Assembly: GCA_040954595.2 (NCBI GenBank)
Contig: CM082595.2
Location: forward strand, 1,302,001 to 1,366,000
DNA: 64,000 nt
DNA from: Balanoglossus misakiensis
Taxonomy: Eukaryota > Hemichordata
Direction of reading: 5' to 3'
A program made the position numbers and the translations under genes. Positions 52,005 through 63,852 of the stretch are shown here, in pieces. Position 1 is the stretch's first letter, and each line of letters begins with the position of its first letter. Under the pieces are notes generated by a model, which had not been told where the DNA came from, ran no database searches, and saw only the letters and a program-made list of their open reading frames with translations.

Positions 52005-53199
52005 TTTGAATCGTTTTGTGCATGCTGGGAAAGGTCATACGAGGTCATGAGAGCGCGGCCGGGCGCGATGGGCGTGTATATTGCACGTGCTATCTATTAA
52101 TAACTTTACAGTGCACAACTGTAACAATGTTTGTCATCCGATTATGTAATTTTCTTTAAATATGTTATTCATATAATTTGCCTGGCATAACTTTCTTTTA
52201 CCCCACACACATGACTAGAATATGGTCGGGTTGTACATTGCATTGCATTGTGCATTTCACATACGCCCTCAACTAAATTTGCGACAGAAATATACCCGGA
52301 AGTTGCCAGTCATCGTAGTACTATATACACGTCAGTGACACCATACTGTTGCATAGCCAAGCCGGCAAATGTGATTGTTTTGTTATCAAAAATACGGGTC
52401 AGTACATGTGCAATCAGGTAATGCCACGTCGAGAAGCGTAATATAGTTGTCTGTTGATGATCAGTAATTCTGTTAGTGTTATGTGTTGTCAGGAATGACC
52501 GTGATCGAAAGAAGGTAAAAAGACAATTTTGCCGTCAAACTCAAACGCCTTTTTGTGCATGCTGATAGTCAAAAATTATAATTATATCTACACATGACAT
52601 TGAACCGTTTAATGGGAAGTAATCGCTCACCATTGTTGGGTTTGACAAGGTGTAGAGATTTAAATTTAGACAATTTCTATGTGTATTGTCTAAATTTAAA
52701 ACAGTGGCGTGTGAATCTGGTGGTACGACGTGTACAACAGTCGCACCATATGGGGAGTAAATGTCCATAGGTCCGGGCCATAGGTGCACAGATCACAGAC
52801 CCGTTCATCATTTGCTGGTTGTCACCTTTTAGTTCAGAACATTTTGAGGGTATTGACAATTGTTGAACATCACACATTATGGGTTGTGTATAATGTTAGC
52901 TGCAGTATGGTGGACCTAAGTAAACATCTGGTCAGGTTCTGTCATTTTGGGGGGAGGGGGTGGGTGAGGAGTATGTGCCCTATGAATGAAGTGTAGGTTC
53001 AGATCTGTGATTGGGTGATGCCTGGTCTGTCATGATGATGTTATGAGTTATACGGTGTTGGTTGTTATAATTTATCTCAGAAATATGGCATGAACCAGCA
53101 ATTTCCACCGTGAGCAATGTTTTTAACTTAATTTTTTCCATCCACAACAGATACAGCTATACATCCATTTGAAGCTTTGGAAAGAGCAAAGTGAACAAT
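52005..53199. promoter_or_regulatory. Divergent promoter region, PPP1R7 / SLC33A1
   Basis: 1.2 kb between opposite start codons. The part just left of PPP1R7 (52005-52100) is GC-rich. SLC33A1 coding starts at 53200, so its 5' UTR and possibly a non-coding first exon lie here. A short inverted pair, GTGTAGAGATTTAAATTTAGAC / GTCTAAATTTAAAAC, sits near 52650-52700. No coding exon was recognised. Confidence 0.45.
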
Positions 53200-55692
53200 A
53201 TGCCAAGGAAGCGTATGTTACAGACCACACCTGTGGAACAGACCAGTTTAGATTCAGAATTGATGTTCCCGCATGCTCCACTTGCAGTTCTGACTGAGCG
53301 GAAAAAAGATCTGGAATCACAAGAAAAAGACAGCTCTGAATCTGATTCTGATTCTGACACTATGGATGGGCCAACAAACTTTGATGGTGATAAGGCCAAT
53401 ATTGGTTTGCTGTTATTCTTATATGTACTACAGGGAATCCCTCTCGGTTTGGCTGCTAGCATACCAATGGTTTTACAGAGTCGACATGTAGGCTACAAGC
53501 AACAGGCGATGTTCAGCTTCGTCTACTGGCCGTTCAGTGTCAAACTTCTCTGGGCACCCATTGTGGATGCGTTATACTCCTCCAAGTTCGGTAGGCGGAA
53601 ATCGTGGCTTGTTCCAACGCAGTATCTTATAGGGATCTTTATGATAGTCTTGTCTCAACACGTGTCTGAGCTTCTCGGTAATGGAGATGAAGATTTTGTT
53701 CCAGATGTCTTCACCTTGACTGTGACATTTTTTATGTTGAATTTCTTGGCTGCTACTCAAGACATAGCTGTTGACGGATGGGCATTAACTATGCTGTCAC
53801 GTAGAAATGTTGGCTACGCATCTACTTGCAACACTGTCGGACAAACTGCCGGTTATTTCCTTGGAAATGTTTTATTCCTAGCTCTGGAGTCAGCTGATTT
53901 TTGTAACAAATATTTACGATCAGAACCGTTACCATATGGTGTGGTGACATTATCAGGTATGGGTTTTCAATTGTCATAGATACCACTTCTATTGCTCTTG
54001 TAAATTTTCAGTTGCTATAGGTACCACTTCTATTGCTGTTGTCACGACTATCACCCCTGTGTTAATATGTACTCCTTCTCTCAGTTGACTGTTACATACT
54101 GCTCTTTTCTCGCCAGGATTTCTTTACTTCTGGGGGTTTGTTTTCCTCATCACGACATCAGTTGTTTGGTGGTTTAAGAGAGAAAAGGCGGAGGCATCAG
54201 AAGACATTGAACAAGGAATTATTGGAACTTATAAATTGTTGATGTCTATCATACGACTGCCCAGTGTCAAAGCCTTTATTGTCATCTTGATGACTTGTAA
54301 GGTAAGATGTATATCGCCCACACCAGTATTCTTGAGGTTTAGGGTCTTTTACTTCATGAAATTTTGTTTAAAGGTGTGTCGATGATGTCATGACATTGGC
54401 CTTTTGAACTTGAATACAAACTTCGTTTCAACAGATTGGGTTCAGTGCAACAGACGCAGTAACTGGTCTCAAATTAATAGAACATGGCGTGCCGAAAGAA
54501 CAGCTAGCACTTCTGGCTGTTCCACTTATTCCACTACAGATCATATTGCCATGGATTATCAGTAAATACACTGCAGGACCAAGACCAATGGATGTCTTCA
54601 TCAAAGCTGTGCCTTACAGGTCAGTGAAAAAACTACATGTATACATGTTGTCCCAGATGCAGCTTTTTTTTATAGAGGAGTGCAAAGGGTTCAAACTCAT
54701 ATTTTTGATACAATTTGCAACTGGACTGGTCATTAGAAATGGGCTTTGAATGATTTGATTTATATTGTTGGACAGACAGTTATTGATTGATTGATTGATT
54801 GATTACTTGACTGATTGATTGACTGACTGATTAATTGCTTGCTTGCTTGATTGGTTAAGTTCAGTATGAAACCTGTAACCCCAAATCTATTGTTTGTTAC
54901 AGATTATTGATGGGAATTGTGCTGATGTTACTTGTGTGGTACACACCTTCCTTCCAACTAGAAAATGGTGAATTCCCCTGGTACTACTATGGTGCCTTGA
55001 TGATTGGCTATGGGTTGCATCAGGTGAGTGTCACATGATTTCTGGGGCTGTCATGTGTCTATGCAGATAAAGTGTAGTTATGTACTGTACTCGATCAAGT
55101 TCCTCTATATCAAGGCTTTCAGAAATATATACTTATATATTTGTTACAATATTATTCATGTTTCAGATCACACTGTATTGTATGTTTGTGGCTGGGATGG
55201 CATTCCACGCTAAGATCAGCGACCCGACCATTGGCGGTACTTACATGACCTTGTTGAACACCGTTGCCAATCTTGGAGGCAACTGGCCAAGTACAGTGGC
55301 TCTGTGGTTTGTGGATAATCTGACTTGGAAATCTTGTACTGGAAGTGATGTTGCTGGTTTGGAATGTGATAGCAAGCTGCAAGCTGAGGTAAGTACTATT
55401 TTAGTATGCTGTTACCATAGTTATATTTGCATTATATAAAACTACATTGCAGACATACCAATCTGATTTGGCCGCTTGAAAGCTGCTACATAAATAAGAC
55501 TCTTGTTGATCACATTTGTTGTCTTGTTTACAGGAATGTAGCAAAGCTGGTGGGCATTGTGACATTGATATTGATGGATATTATATCGAAGTCATTGTAT
55601 GCTTCTCCATTGGTCTCCTCTGGTTGCTATGGAAACGGAAGACTGTCATGAAAATCCAACAGTTGGATCAATCGGAGTGGAAGTGTAGCTGA
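53200..55692 (+). CDS. SLC33A1: Acetyl-CoA transporter 1
   Basis: Imports cytosolic acetyl-CoA into the ER lumen for protein and ganglioside acetylation; multipass MFS-like membrane protein. Six coding exons (53200-53956, 54117-54301, 54435-54619, 54903-55023, 55167-55388, 55534-55692) give 542 aa; human is 549. The start is the ATG of MPRKRMLQTTPVEQ; the in-frame GTG upstream is not a start. The first 70 residues are cytosolic with a Ser/Asp run (SSESDSDSDTMDGP). Landmarks are LYVLQGIPLGLAASIPM, FSVKLLWAPIVDALYS, RRKSWLVPTQYLIG, AATQDIAVDGWALTML, and near the end KISDPTIGGTYMTLLNT and NLGGNWPST. About 11-12 membrane spans are visible. Poly(A) signal AATAAA is at 56253-56258. Confidence 0.97.
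54781..54855. repeat. GATT/TTGA microsatellite
   Basis: Tandem ATTG units degrade into ACTG and GCTT units within SLC33A1 intron 3. Confidence 0.85.
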
Positions 55693-56957
55693 AATAAGTA
55701 ACATTTTGTCTTCTTGGATGACTTTTAAAATTTTAGACAATTTAATTCCAACAACTCTATCAGTCTAGTTTTTTTTTTGTCTAATGTTATTTTTTTTATT
55801 TAACATTTTGTACCAGTTTACTTTGGTCACAGTATGTAAATTTCAATATGTTCATCTAAGTTGCACATTATAATAGACTTTATAGAGTCAGTGATGTTGA
55901 ATTCATAAGGATAGTTTTCCCAATTGCAATATCATTCATTGGGCATTTTCAAACATTGTTTATTGTGTTTGTTAAAAACACTTGCATGACTGTCATAATT
56001 TTCAGCTTTTTTCTTTACGCACAACCAGTCGGACAGGTAGTAGACATTTGTATGAGTCAACAGGTAGGCTCGACTCAAAAAGGCTAAGAAAAAAGAGGTC
56101 CTTCCTGGCCAGAATTCTTGTTAAGTACACTAATTCTCACTTTTATCAGCTCATTTAGAATGATACTTTCTTTGTTTCATTGTACTAGTCCCTCCAGTAT
56201 CAGAGAATATACCGTAATAAATGTTGTGGACATAGTACTGGTAAGCTGAACAAATAAAGATGTGTCTTTTGTTGTGCGAAAAACATTTCACCCCTGTCAT
56301 TTGCTACCCTACAAAATCTATGTTTGCCATAGCTGGCAGTTCATGAACAGATTTTCAGGAAAATTAGTGGAAGAAGTCACAGAAATCCAGATTTTTGTGT
56401 TCTGGCTGTTGAAAAGACAACACAGCAAAAGGTTGGTATATCTAGTTGTTTTGAATATTTATTGTATCATTATGAAATGAAAACAATGTAAGATATATAT
56501 ATATACCTAATGACAACAGTATGTAATATCAAGGTTACATTCAGTTCAAAGAAGACTTATTCGAAACTCCACAGAAAAAACGATGTTTTTACACATAATG
56601 AATCACTTTTATGCAAACTTTTAACAAATATAATAAATTGGGTTGCGATGAATAATATACATGTATGTGGAAATGGAAAATGACAATCTGTGTTATAGAT
56701 GTAGCAAGACATAATATATCAAAACTTGGAATATTTTAGAAAACTTGCAAATTCATTATACAACATGAGTGATTGATCAATGCCTAGCAGATGTCAGGTC
56801 TATTAAGTGTACAGCCATATGATCAACACCCAAAACATCAAACAATTCCAGATCCAAATCTTTAACATAATATGGAACAAGGATTTGCCCAATATTGTCC
56901 AGAGGAATGCAAATAAATATCTCAAGTAGTCACATCATGACAGATCTACAACGATAT
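55693..56957. other. Convergent 3' region, SLC33A1 / ZMYND12
   Basis: SLC33A1 3' UTR probably ends just after AATAAA at 56253-56258. ZMYND12 3' UTR on the minus strand may end at AATAAA 56458-56463. The two ends would lie about 200 bases apart or closer. No exon was recognised. Confidence 0.55.
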
Positions 56958-59235
56958 TCACACTGATGCTTGTAAGAATGTACTTTCTTTTGAGATCGGC
57001 GGTTGGTTTGCTATCCTCACAAATTCTATGATATCTGTGGCCAGTTCATTTTCCATTTCCCCTGCCGCTTCCACTGCATTCATTGCTTTCTTGGCATATT
57101 CCTTGGCCTGCAACCAAAATGGAAAATCTCTCAGACAAAAAGAAAAATCTCTTTTGTTGTACTGTAGTAACTTGTCATTCAAAAGACTTGCATCTTGCTC
57201 TTTTGACCATATATAGGCATATGTCAATTACAAAGACCATATTCTTTGAACTTACCCTTTCTGTATCAAGGAGAACATAATACAACATAGCTAATGCATG
57301 GCTGATCTTTGCCATAACTGATGCTGTTTCATCTGGTGTTTGTTCACGAATATCATGAATTGAATTCAACACCTGCTTGGCTTCTGCTTCTTGTGCCTCA
57401 TCTGGAAAAAAAATCAATCAGTTCTTAGATTTAGCATAACAAATTCAGGAGTATGATCAATTTAAACAAGTACAAATCCTTCAAGGACTACCTGAATATC
57501 AAAGGAATAATTGATTGATTTTCATATCTGTGTTACCTAGGGCCTCCTCCTGATCTCTAGCTTGAGTTGCTGCTGGACCAACACCAGAGGGTACAGCTGG
57601 TGTACTTGTTCGAATCTTGACAATCTTCAACAAATGTGTATGCCAGATATCTGTCACTCTTGTATATAGGGAGTCTGCAATATCCATCCTGTTTTGCCTG
57701 AAGAAGACATTGGCCATGTGGAAATATCCTCCTGATGTGTGGATGTCATCTGTACCAAACTCTTCTGATGCATGGAAGATCTTTCGAAAAGAAATACACA
57801 AGCAAACATGTAAGCATCCTTCCAACCCCCAGTTCCCTATTTAGAGGTCCAACCTTACCATAGAAAACTAGATTTGGACTGAACCATTGTGGTGAAAGGG
57901 TTAAAGGACCTGCAAGATCTGTGTTCATGAATACTGACAATTTCCTTGGCACTAATTTGGAGAATTGAAAATTGACCAGTGTTTCAGCACCCTCACATGT
58001 CGTTTTAGCTTACAGAGATTTCTCTCTGCCTACTTACATCATTTGCCAGTTGCCGTAGCGACTCCTCAAAATTTCCTTGCGCAGCATACAACAATCCTAA
58101 ATTTCTGTAGAGTTTACATTTGATGGCATTTCCAGAGTCTGGTGTCTTCAATACTGTCCACTGTGCTTGTGCTAAATATTCTTCTGCTTGGGACAGCTTA
58201 CCTAGACCTGCATGGGCAAAAGTTGAAAACTTAGCTTATTTCTTTACTGAGCAGTCCAAAATGATGCATATTAACTGAACTCTAACTGAGAGTGATAAAT
58301 CAATATTCTCTTACCAATGCTGGCTTCACCGAGGATAAGATAGGATGGCACTAATTCAATACTATTTAAACCATGGACATCAATACTAAATCTTAGTGAT
58401 TGCATAGCAGCTGGTACGGCCTGTGCATGTTTGCCTTCAAAGAGCAGTTTCTGTCCTGTTGTTCTGGTGAGCTCTATCATATGCATCTGTGAATAGATAA
58501 CGATGAACGGGTATGAAATAATAATGTCTGCATTATTTCAAAATGAGATCTTGATTGGTTTGTACAATAATGTGGTTTACATTAATTGGCTACTGCAGTT
58601 TTAATATAATTTAAAATTTTAAGCAAATGTACAAACCTGTCTCTGTAATTTTTCATCTTCCCTTTTCTTTCTTTCTTCCTCTGATGGGAGAAATGGCAAG
58701 GCCATGGTTCTTAGCGGAATCAGTAACTGACATATTTTCTCGTGAATTCCTTCCCAATCAGCTCGTTGGTGTTCTTTGCCACTGATAATAGAAACACAGA
58801 AAAATGATTCAAAATTATTTCAGAGTTCTCTGAGGAAATATGCGAGCAGTTATATAGGCCATTTGATCATGATTCAGAATCCATCTTGTGGCAGTGTTTT
58901 CTGTAGTATTGTATATTTTGTGCGAACCAGTGTTTTGATCGACACTTGTGTGAAATATACTGTAACTTCCTAAAATTGAGTCAACGCTTTATGTTTGATA
59001 ATCTCTCTCATAATCAAATGGATCAACATGATAAATATCGGAATGAATACCGCGTACACATAAGAACCTTGAAATGGGAAAAAGAAATTCGATTCGTTCG
59101 AACCGTGATCATGGAGATAGGCACTTACCAGTAGTAAGTTACTCTGCACTGTGTACATTGGATAAATGCAGGCTTCTGACAAAGCTCGCATAAAAGTTTT
59201 ACTCCTTTTGGATTCGCAAGAGGATTCAATGTCAT
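56958..59235 (-). CDS. ZMYND12: Zinc finger MYND domain-containing protein 12
   Basis: MYND zinc finger plus TPR-like helical repeats; in vertebrates it is linked to sperm axonemes together with TTC29. Seven exons (59129-59235, 58637-58781, 58315-58486, 58038-58207, 57537-57780, 57256-57401, 56958-57107) give 377 aa; human is 365. I chose the ATG of MTLNPLANPKG because it aligns with the family start; an in-frame ATG at 59346 would add 37 residues. Zinc ligands are C16, C19, C27, C30, C36, H40, H49 and C53. Diagnostic stretches: ADWEGIHEKICQLLIPLRT, LLFEGKHAQAVPAAMQSLRF, AQAQWTVLKT, RNLGLLYAAQGNFEES, FGTDDIHTSGGYFHMANVFF and DEAQEAEAKQVL. Intron 4 holds a MITE 43 bases upstream of exon 5. Confidence 0.96.
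57824..57902. mobile_element. MITE copy, AACCCTTTCACC family (inverted)
   Basis: Reads AACCCCCAGTTCCCTATTTA through GAGGTCCAACCTTACCATAG and ends GGTGGTGAAAGGGTTA. This is the reverse orientation of the 45129-45219 copy. It lies in ZMYND12 intron 4 close to the acceptor of exon 5. Confidence 0.75.
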
Positions 59236-60406
59236 GTTTGCTAGATTAGTGTAACGATAAACCAGAAGAAATGGGACAATATCAGCCGTCAGCAGTGGGT
59301 CGGCAATGTTGTCGCTTGTTGCTATCAACGCGGTGCGCAGGCGCATTGTGTCCTATGTGTCGATTTCCGTGATCCTCAGTGCGCCCTCTTGGGGTATTCC
59401 CTGTTTGTAGTTATTTTTAGAAACAAACATTGGAGGTTCCACGCTGTAAGTTGCGACGTGTTCAAAGATGACCTTGACAATTTTTATTCCTAACAAACAC
59501 TTTCATTTGCCCCATTTTCAGTTGTCCGTTAGGTGAGCAGTCAGTGAACAAGTACGAAATGTACAACACTATCATTAGCAAGATTAGGGGGGATTTTATG
59601 AAGTAGTGAAAACCAAAGTCTTTGGTGCTTAGAATGTTTATTCTTTATTATCAAAACTAGAAATTAATTACAGCCATTTCAAATGTTTTGTAAAGTCTGA
59701 AGCAAGAGATTTCTTCAAATGTGTATTTACAGTATTATAGTCATTCACCTCTGTTATTGCTTCAAATAATTCTGATTATCAGAGTTGTCATGGTCAACCA
59801 TTTCTTCAAGTTTGCATTTACTGGTACAGTTGGGTTACCAAGAAATCAGATAGAAATTTGTATATATACTGTATTTTATTTTCATAAACATTCAGCCTCC
59901 AGTTGGAGTGAGTTCACTCAACATCTACTGATAATGTCTCTTAAAACAAAAATGTACTCTGCGATATAAAAATCTACGAAACAAGACTAGTTGTATTAAA
60001 CAATGTTGTAAATGTTGTATGTTGTTGGAATGTGGAGACTACATGTACATTGTAAATTATCATTCAATATTCCCACTCAACACTAAATGAAGAATTTGTA
60101 TAAAAACTTAAAACAATTTTTTTTATATTCTATCCATGCCATTTATGTATGTAATGTATTGTTTGTAACCACTGATGTATGCATTGAAGTGTGTAATTAA
60201 GTTAGAGATGCAACGTTTCAAACACAATTGTGTCTTTATAAAATGTATGTTAAAATCTGATATTTTCATTGAATGTACATGTACAAAGTTTACCTCTTTC
60301 CTAACCATACCACAGTCATAACCCTGTCACCCCTGTTTTCTTATGTAGACGTCAAACCCTGCCATTAAAAACAAAGGATTTGGACCAAACCATGGTGGTG
60401 AAAGGG
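59236..60406. other. Spacer between ZMYND12 and the armadillo-repeat gene
   Basis: Promoter side of ZMYND12 (59236-59550, more GC-rich) and 3' UTR of the next minus-strand gene, which could end at AATAAA 59637-59642. A complete MITE occupies 60319-60409. Nothing else was recognised. Confidence 0.5.
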
Positions 60407-60409
60407 CTA
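60319..60409. mobile_element. 91-bp MITE contributing a stop codon
   Basis: TAACCCTGTCACC at the left and GGTGAAAGGGCTA at the right, with the same 91-bp length as the reference copy. The interior is partly diverged (CCTGTTTTCTTATGTAGACG) but keeps TTTGGACCAAACCATGG. On the minus strand its first three bases, TAG (60409-60407), are the stop codon of the armadillo-repeat gene. Confidence 0.8.
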
Positions 60410-63400
60410 ATGTGATTGCAGGCTAGTTCTGCTGGCTATCATCGGTTTTCTGATGCTGGACAGTGATCCCATACTATCAGAGCTTGATGCAGGCACCGCT
60501 TGTGATCGGAAGAAATCATCATTAGCAAATATCTGTATGCCTTCGTCAGCCATGTTCCACGCATCCCTGTCAGCTGCATTGTCCCGGATGTAAACCAAGA
60601 TATCCTGTAGACCCAGTTCCTTGGCTCGGATTCTAGAAACAGCAGTGGAAAGTACAAGTCAGTATGATAATGAAATAACTGGTGAAAAAATAATCAAAAG
60701 CAAATAAGTATCTGTGGGGAAAATCTTGACCACAAAATTCGTGAATAACTTGCCCCAGATTTGGTTCTTCCACAGACGACAGCACAATCTTGGCGACCAC
60801 TTTCTGTAAGATTGGATCGGACGTCTTGGCGAATTGTAAGAGTGAGTCTTTAAGGTTTTCTTTGTCAAGTAGTTGAGAGCAAGTCTGTGAAGAAAGAAAA
60901 GTAAGACAACATTAACACTTGGGTCTTTTCTAAGATTAGATCTGATGACATACATTACATGAAAGAAATAATGTTTTTTTTGTCATATACCCCAACTTAC
61001 ATTGGTATTCTCAGCATAGTAAAGAAGTATTTTTCCAGCCAACAAATAAATCTCTTCATCCAGTGTAGTGGTGGCTAAACCAAGCAAGATATCCAACATA
61101 TTCTCCTGAGGGAGGTAAGAAAATAAAAATCACCAGATGAGTATCACCAAACAAAAGTGAAACTTGGTACAAAGACAGTCATTGGTTGGAGTGGAAAAGC
61201 AAGATATGTTTAATAACAAAAAGAAACTGATTTCCTTTCATTGCAAAACAAAACACAACTGTGAATATTTTATGATTATGTTGGGATGAAAATGTATTAT
61301 TTTTACCTGATAGAAGATGACATCAGCACTCTCAATTGCAATCAGTTCCAGTGTTTGTAAAGACAACCTCTGAGTTTCACCATCTCGACTCTTGCACATT
61401 TCAATCAAGGCAATGGCTGAAATTGACCAAAACATGAATGAAGTTGAGATGACAAGTATAAGACTTTATCTCAATCACCATACAGTATCTAGCCAATACC
61501 TGGTGAATAAACAGGCTTCAAATTGACAAGTTTAATGTCAACCAAAAAATAATAAGAAAATATTGGAATACGATTGGACTGATGGACAAAGAAAAGGTAT
61601 ATCAGACTTGATGAAACCCTCACCTGGCGCATTCATATGAGACATCTGTGCCCTTATGTCTGCATTAAACGCCAACTCTAAGAACACCCCGGCGATGATT
61701 CGTTGTGTTGAGATTGTTCCATTCTTTGCAGCATGCGCCAAATCATCCATTCCTCGGTCAGATACCACGTGGGCTTTGTTATCTTCCGAGTCTGATACAA
61801 TGTATGACACAGCCGTAGCTGCTTCTTGTACAACTCGTGGATCAGATGAATGTAGCAATGTTGTCAGAGTAGTGATACCACCCATCTCAACAAATTGATC
61901 CTGTGGAATGGAAAACATTATAGCATGGTAAAATAATCATCATTTCACTACAGATAACCAGATTGTTTTATTTTGTTACACAGGGATATGCCCTATGTAA
62001 TTGGCATTATTAGAGTTGCTGTGTACAGACCCAGTTAAGAAACTACTATACTGACACAGAAAGTTTGTTACCTGTATTGCTGGTACAGTCAGTAATTCAG
62101 CCAAAGCTTCAGCTGCATATTCTTGAGTTGCTTCATCTGCTGACAAACCCAGTGAGATCAAAACCTCCAATCTGTAGAAAAAATAGTGCCGTTAAAAAAT
62201 TGAAGATTGTCACTGAGATCTCAAGAATGGAATTTGCTATAGGTGCTGTGGGTCAATAAATTAATGAATTGATTATGTTTGTGAGCAGACTTGGGAAGAC
62301 CACCTGTTGATTTTCAGAGTTTTGTGCCTTGACTTACCCTCCTTCAGTGACAATTCTAAATTTACTGTCATCTCCAGTTGTGGCAAGAGTGGCCAACTCA
62401 AAAGATGCATTGCGCTGTTCTTTTATCCTGAAAAAAAGAAAAGAAAAGTTAAATGAGATTTTTATCTTATGGTGAAGAGTTATAAATACATCAGATATGA
62501 ACTTGCAAATGCTACATTATCCAGACTAAGACTTACTTTCCAGATTTGGCTGAAGCGATAACTTTGTCAATGTCTCTTGTCATCACTAGGAACTTCTCAA
62601 GAATGTCTCCGGTCTTGAAACGGAAGTTATGCAACAACATCCAGCACAGAATGTTGGAAATCAACACAAAGATGAAATGGAAAGTGAAGAAAATCAACGA
62701 ATAAACTACTTTGTGTGAACATCCACCGGTGAAATCCCAGTTGTCACAACCATGATCCTGAAAAAGAATAAATTGGCGATATCAAAAAAAAAGAAGATAA
62801 TACCATGCGTTATAGAATATGCCTGTTAAAACTGAATTGAAATAAAAGAAGGCATTTGAACTTACCAGTATTTGCAGTAGAATATAAATAGCTAAACCCA
62901 GAGACACACCAAGCACAGCGATAGAAAAGATACCATAGATAATCATGTACCTCTTATGCCTGCAACAAAATCAGGATAATAGTTAACCCTTTTACCACCA
63001 TGGTTTAGTCAAAATCCATTCTATACATGTATTTTTATTTTGGATAGCTTTGACAAACATTTTGTGATGTAGAGTTCTAGGAGGATGCAGTTTAACCTAC
63101 CAGAATCCAGAGACACCAACAAATCCAGTGAGATGTGAGTATGATGGACATTGTGTCACAGCATACAAAAAGAAGACAAATATCCAGGCTGCCGCATACC
63201 AGTAGACTGTGAATACAGCCAATAGGGCAGCTAAGAAATGGATGTACATCATACCCTGCAAGATGGACAGACATTAATCACATGGATGGCACGCAAGGTG
63301 AGGGTGTCTATTTTAAGCGACATTTACCAAAGTACTGAATCTTTAATTTTCAGCCAATAATCATGAGAGACTTACCTGAAAATCCATCAGCATATTTTCT

Positions 63401-63852
63401 CGCCATTTCAACTGGCCAACTTCTTTTTCCAGAGCAAATTTGACATCACTGTTGTATCCAGATCCCATATCAAGACCAATGCCCAAGTTAGACTGAATGT
63501 CCAGGAATGACTATATAAAAATGAAATAAAATAAATCTTCTAAAATTTGTTGTTGTTCTGTATGTAGAATCAAAACATCTTATAGTTGTTCCTCTCCTTC
63601 AAGATCATTAGACAATATCTTTAGCAAAAAACTTCTTACCTCACTTCTCTTAGCCATAGGAACCATTTTCACAATGGAGTTATCAATGATCTTGTAGTCT
63701 TCAATGGTGTATGCGTCTCTCAAATATTGCCCTTTGTATCTGAATCTGAATTGATGATCGCCTCGACCCAATTCATGTAATATATGTAGCATCTGTGCCC
63801 GTACACGGGCTATAGTATCTGTTGCAGTGCATTGTAGTACAAACGTTTTGAA
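60407..63852 (-). CDS. Membrane protein with ubiquitin-like and armadillo-like regions, 5' partial
   Basis: Not recognised as a named family. Twelve exons (63640-63852, 63376-63510, 63101-63255, 62866-62959, 62537-62757, 62338-62427, 62072-62171, 61624-61900, 61307-61416, 61001-61105, 60754-60884, 60407-60632) give 618 residues; the N-terminus lies beyond the window. Residues 1-70 look like a ubiquitin-like fold (FRFRYKGQYLRDAYTIEDYK then IVKMVPM). About three membrane spans follow (FLAALLAVFTVYWYAAAW, GIFSIAVLGVSLGLAIYILL, VVYSLIFFTFHFIFVLIS), the last two separated by a Cys-containing loop (HGCDNWDFTGGCSHK). From about residue 265 the rest is armadillo-like (EYAAEALAELLTVPAIQ, DPRVVQEAATAVSYIV). 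The tail is Ser-rich. The penultimate intron uses a GC donor. The stop codon comes from a MITE. A membrane-anchored scaffold is plausible, but that is inference. Confidence 0.85.
60633..60753 (-). other. GC-AG intron
   Basis: The donor reads ctggg|gcaagt and the acceptor gtttctag|aat. Only the GC position lets exon 60754-60884 (two bases over) join exon 60407-60632 in frame as NLG-IRAKELGLQDI. No GT donor in the interval gives this continuity. Confidence 0.75.
62984..63026. mobile_element. Partial MITE, AACCCTTTCACC family (left part)
   Basis: TAACCCTTTTACCACCATGG, then TTTAGTCAAAATCCATT, matches the left half of the reference copy. It lies in an intron of the armadillo-repeat gene. Confidence 0.6.
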
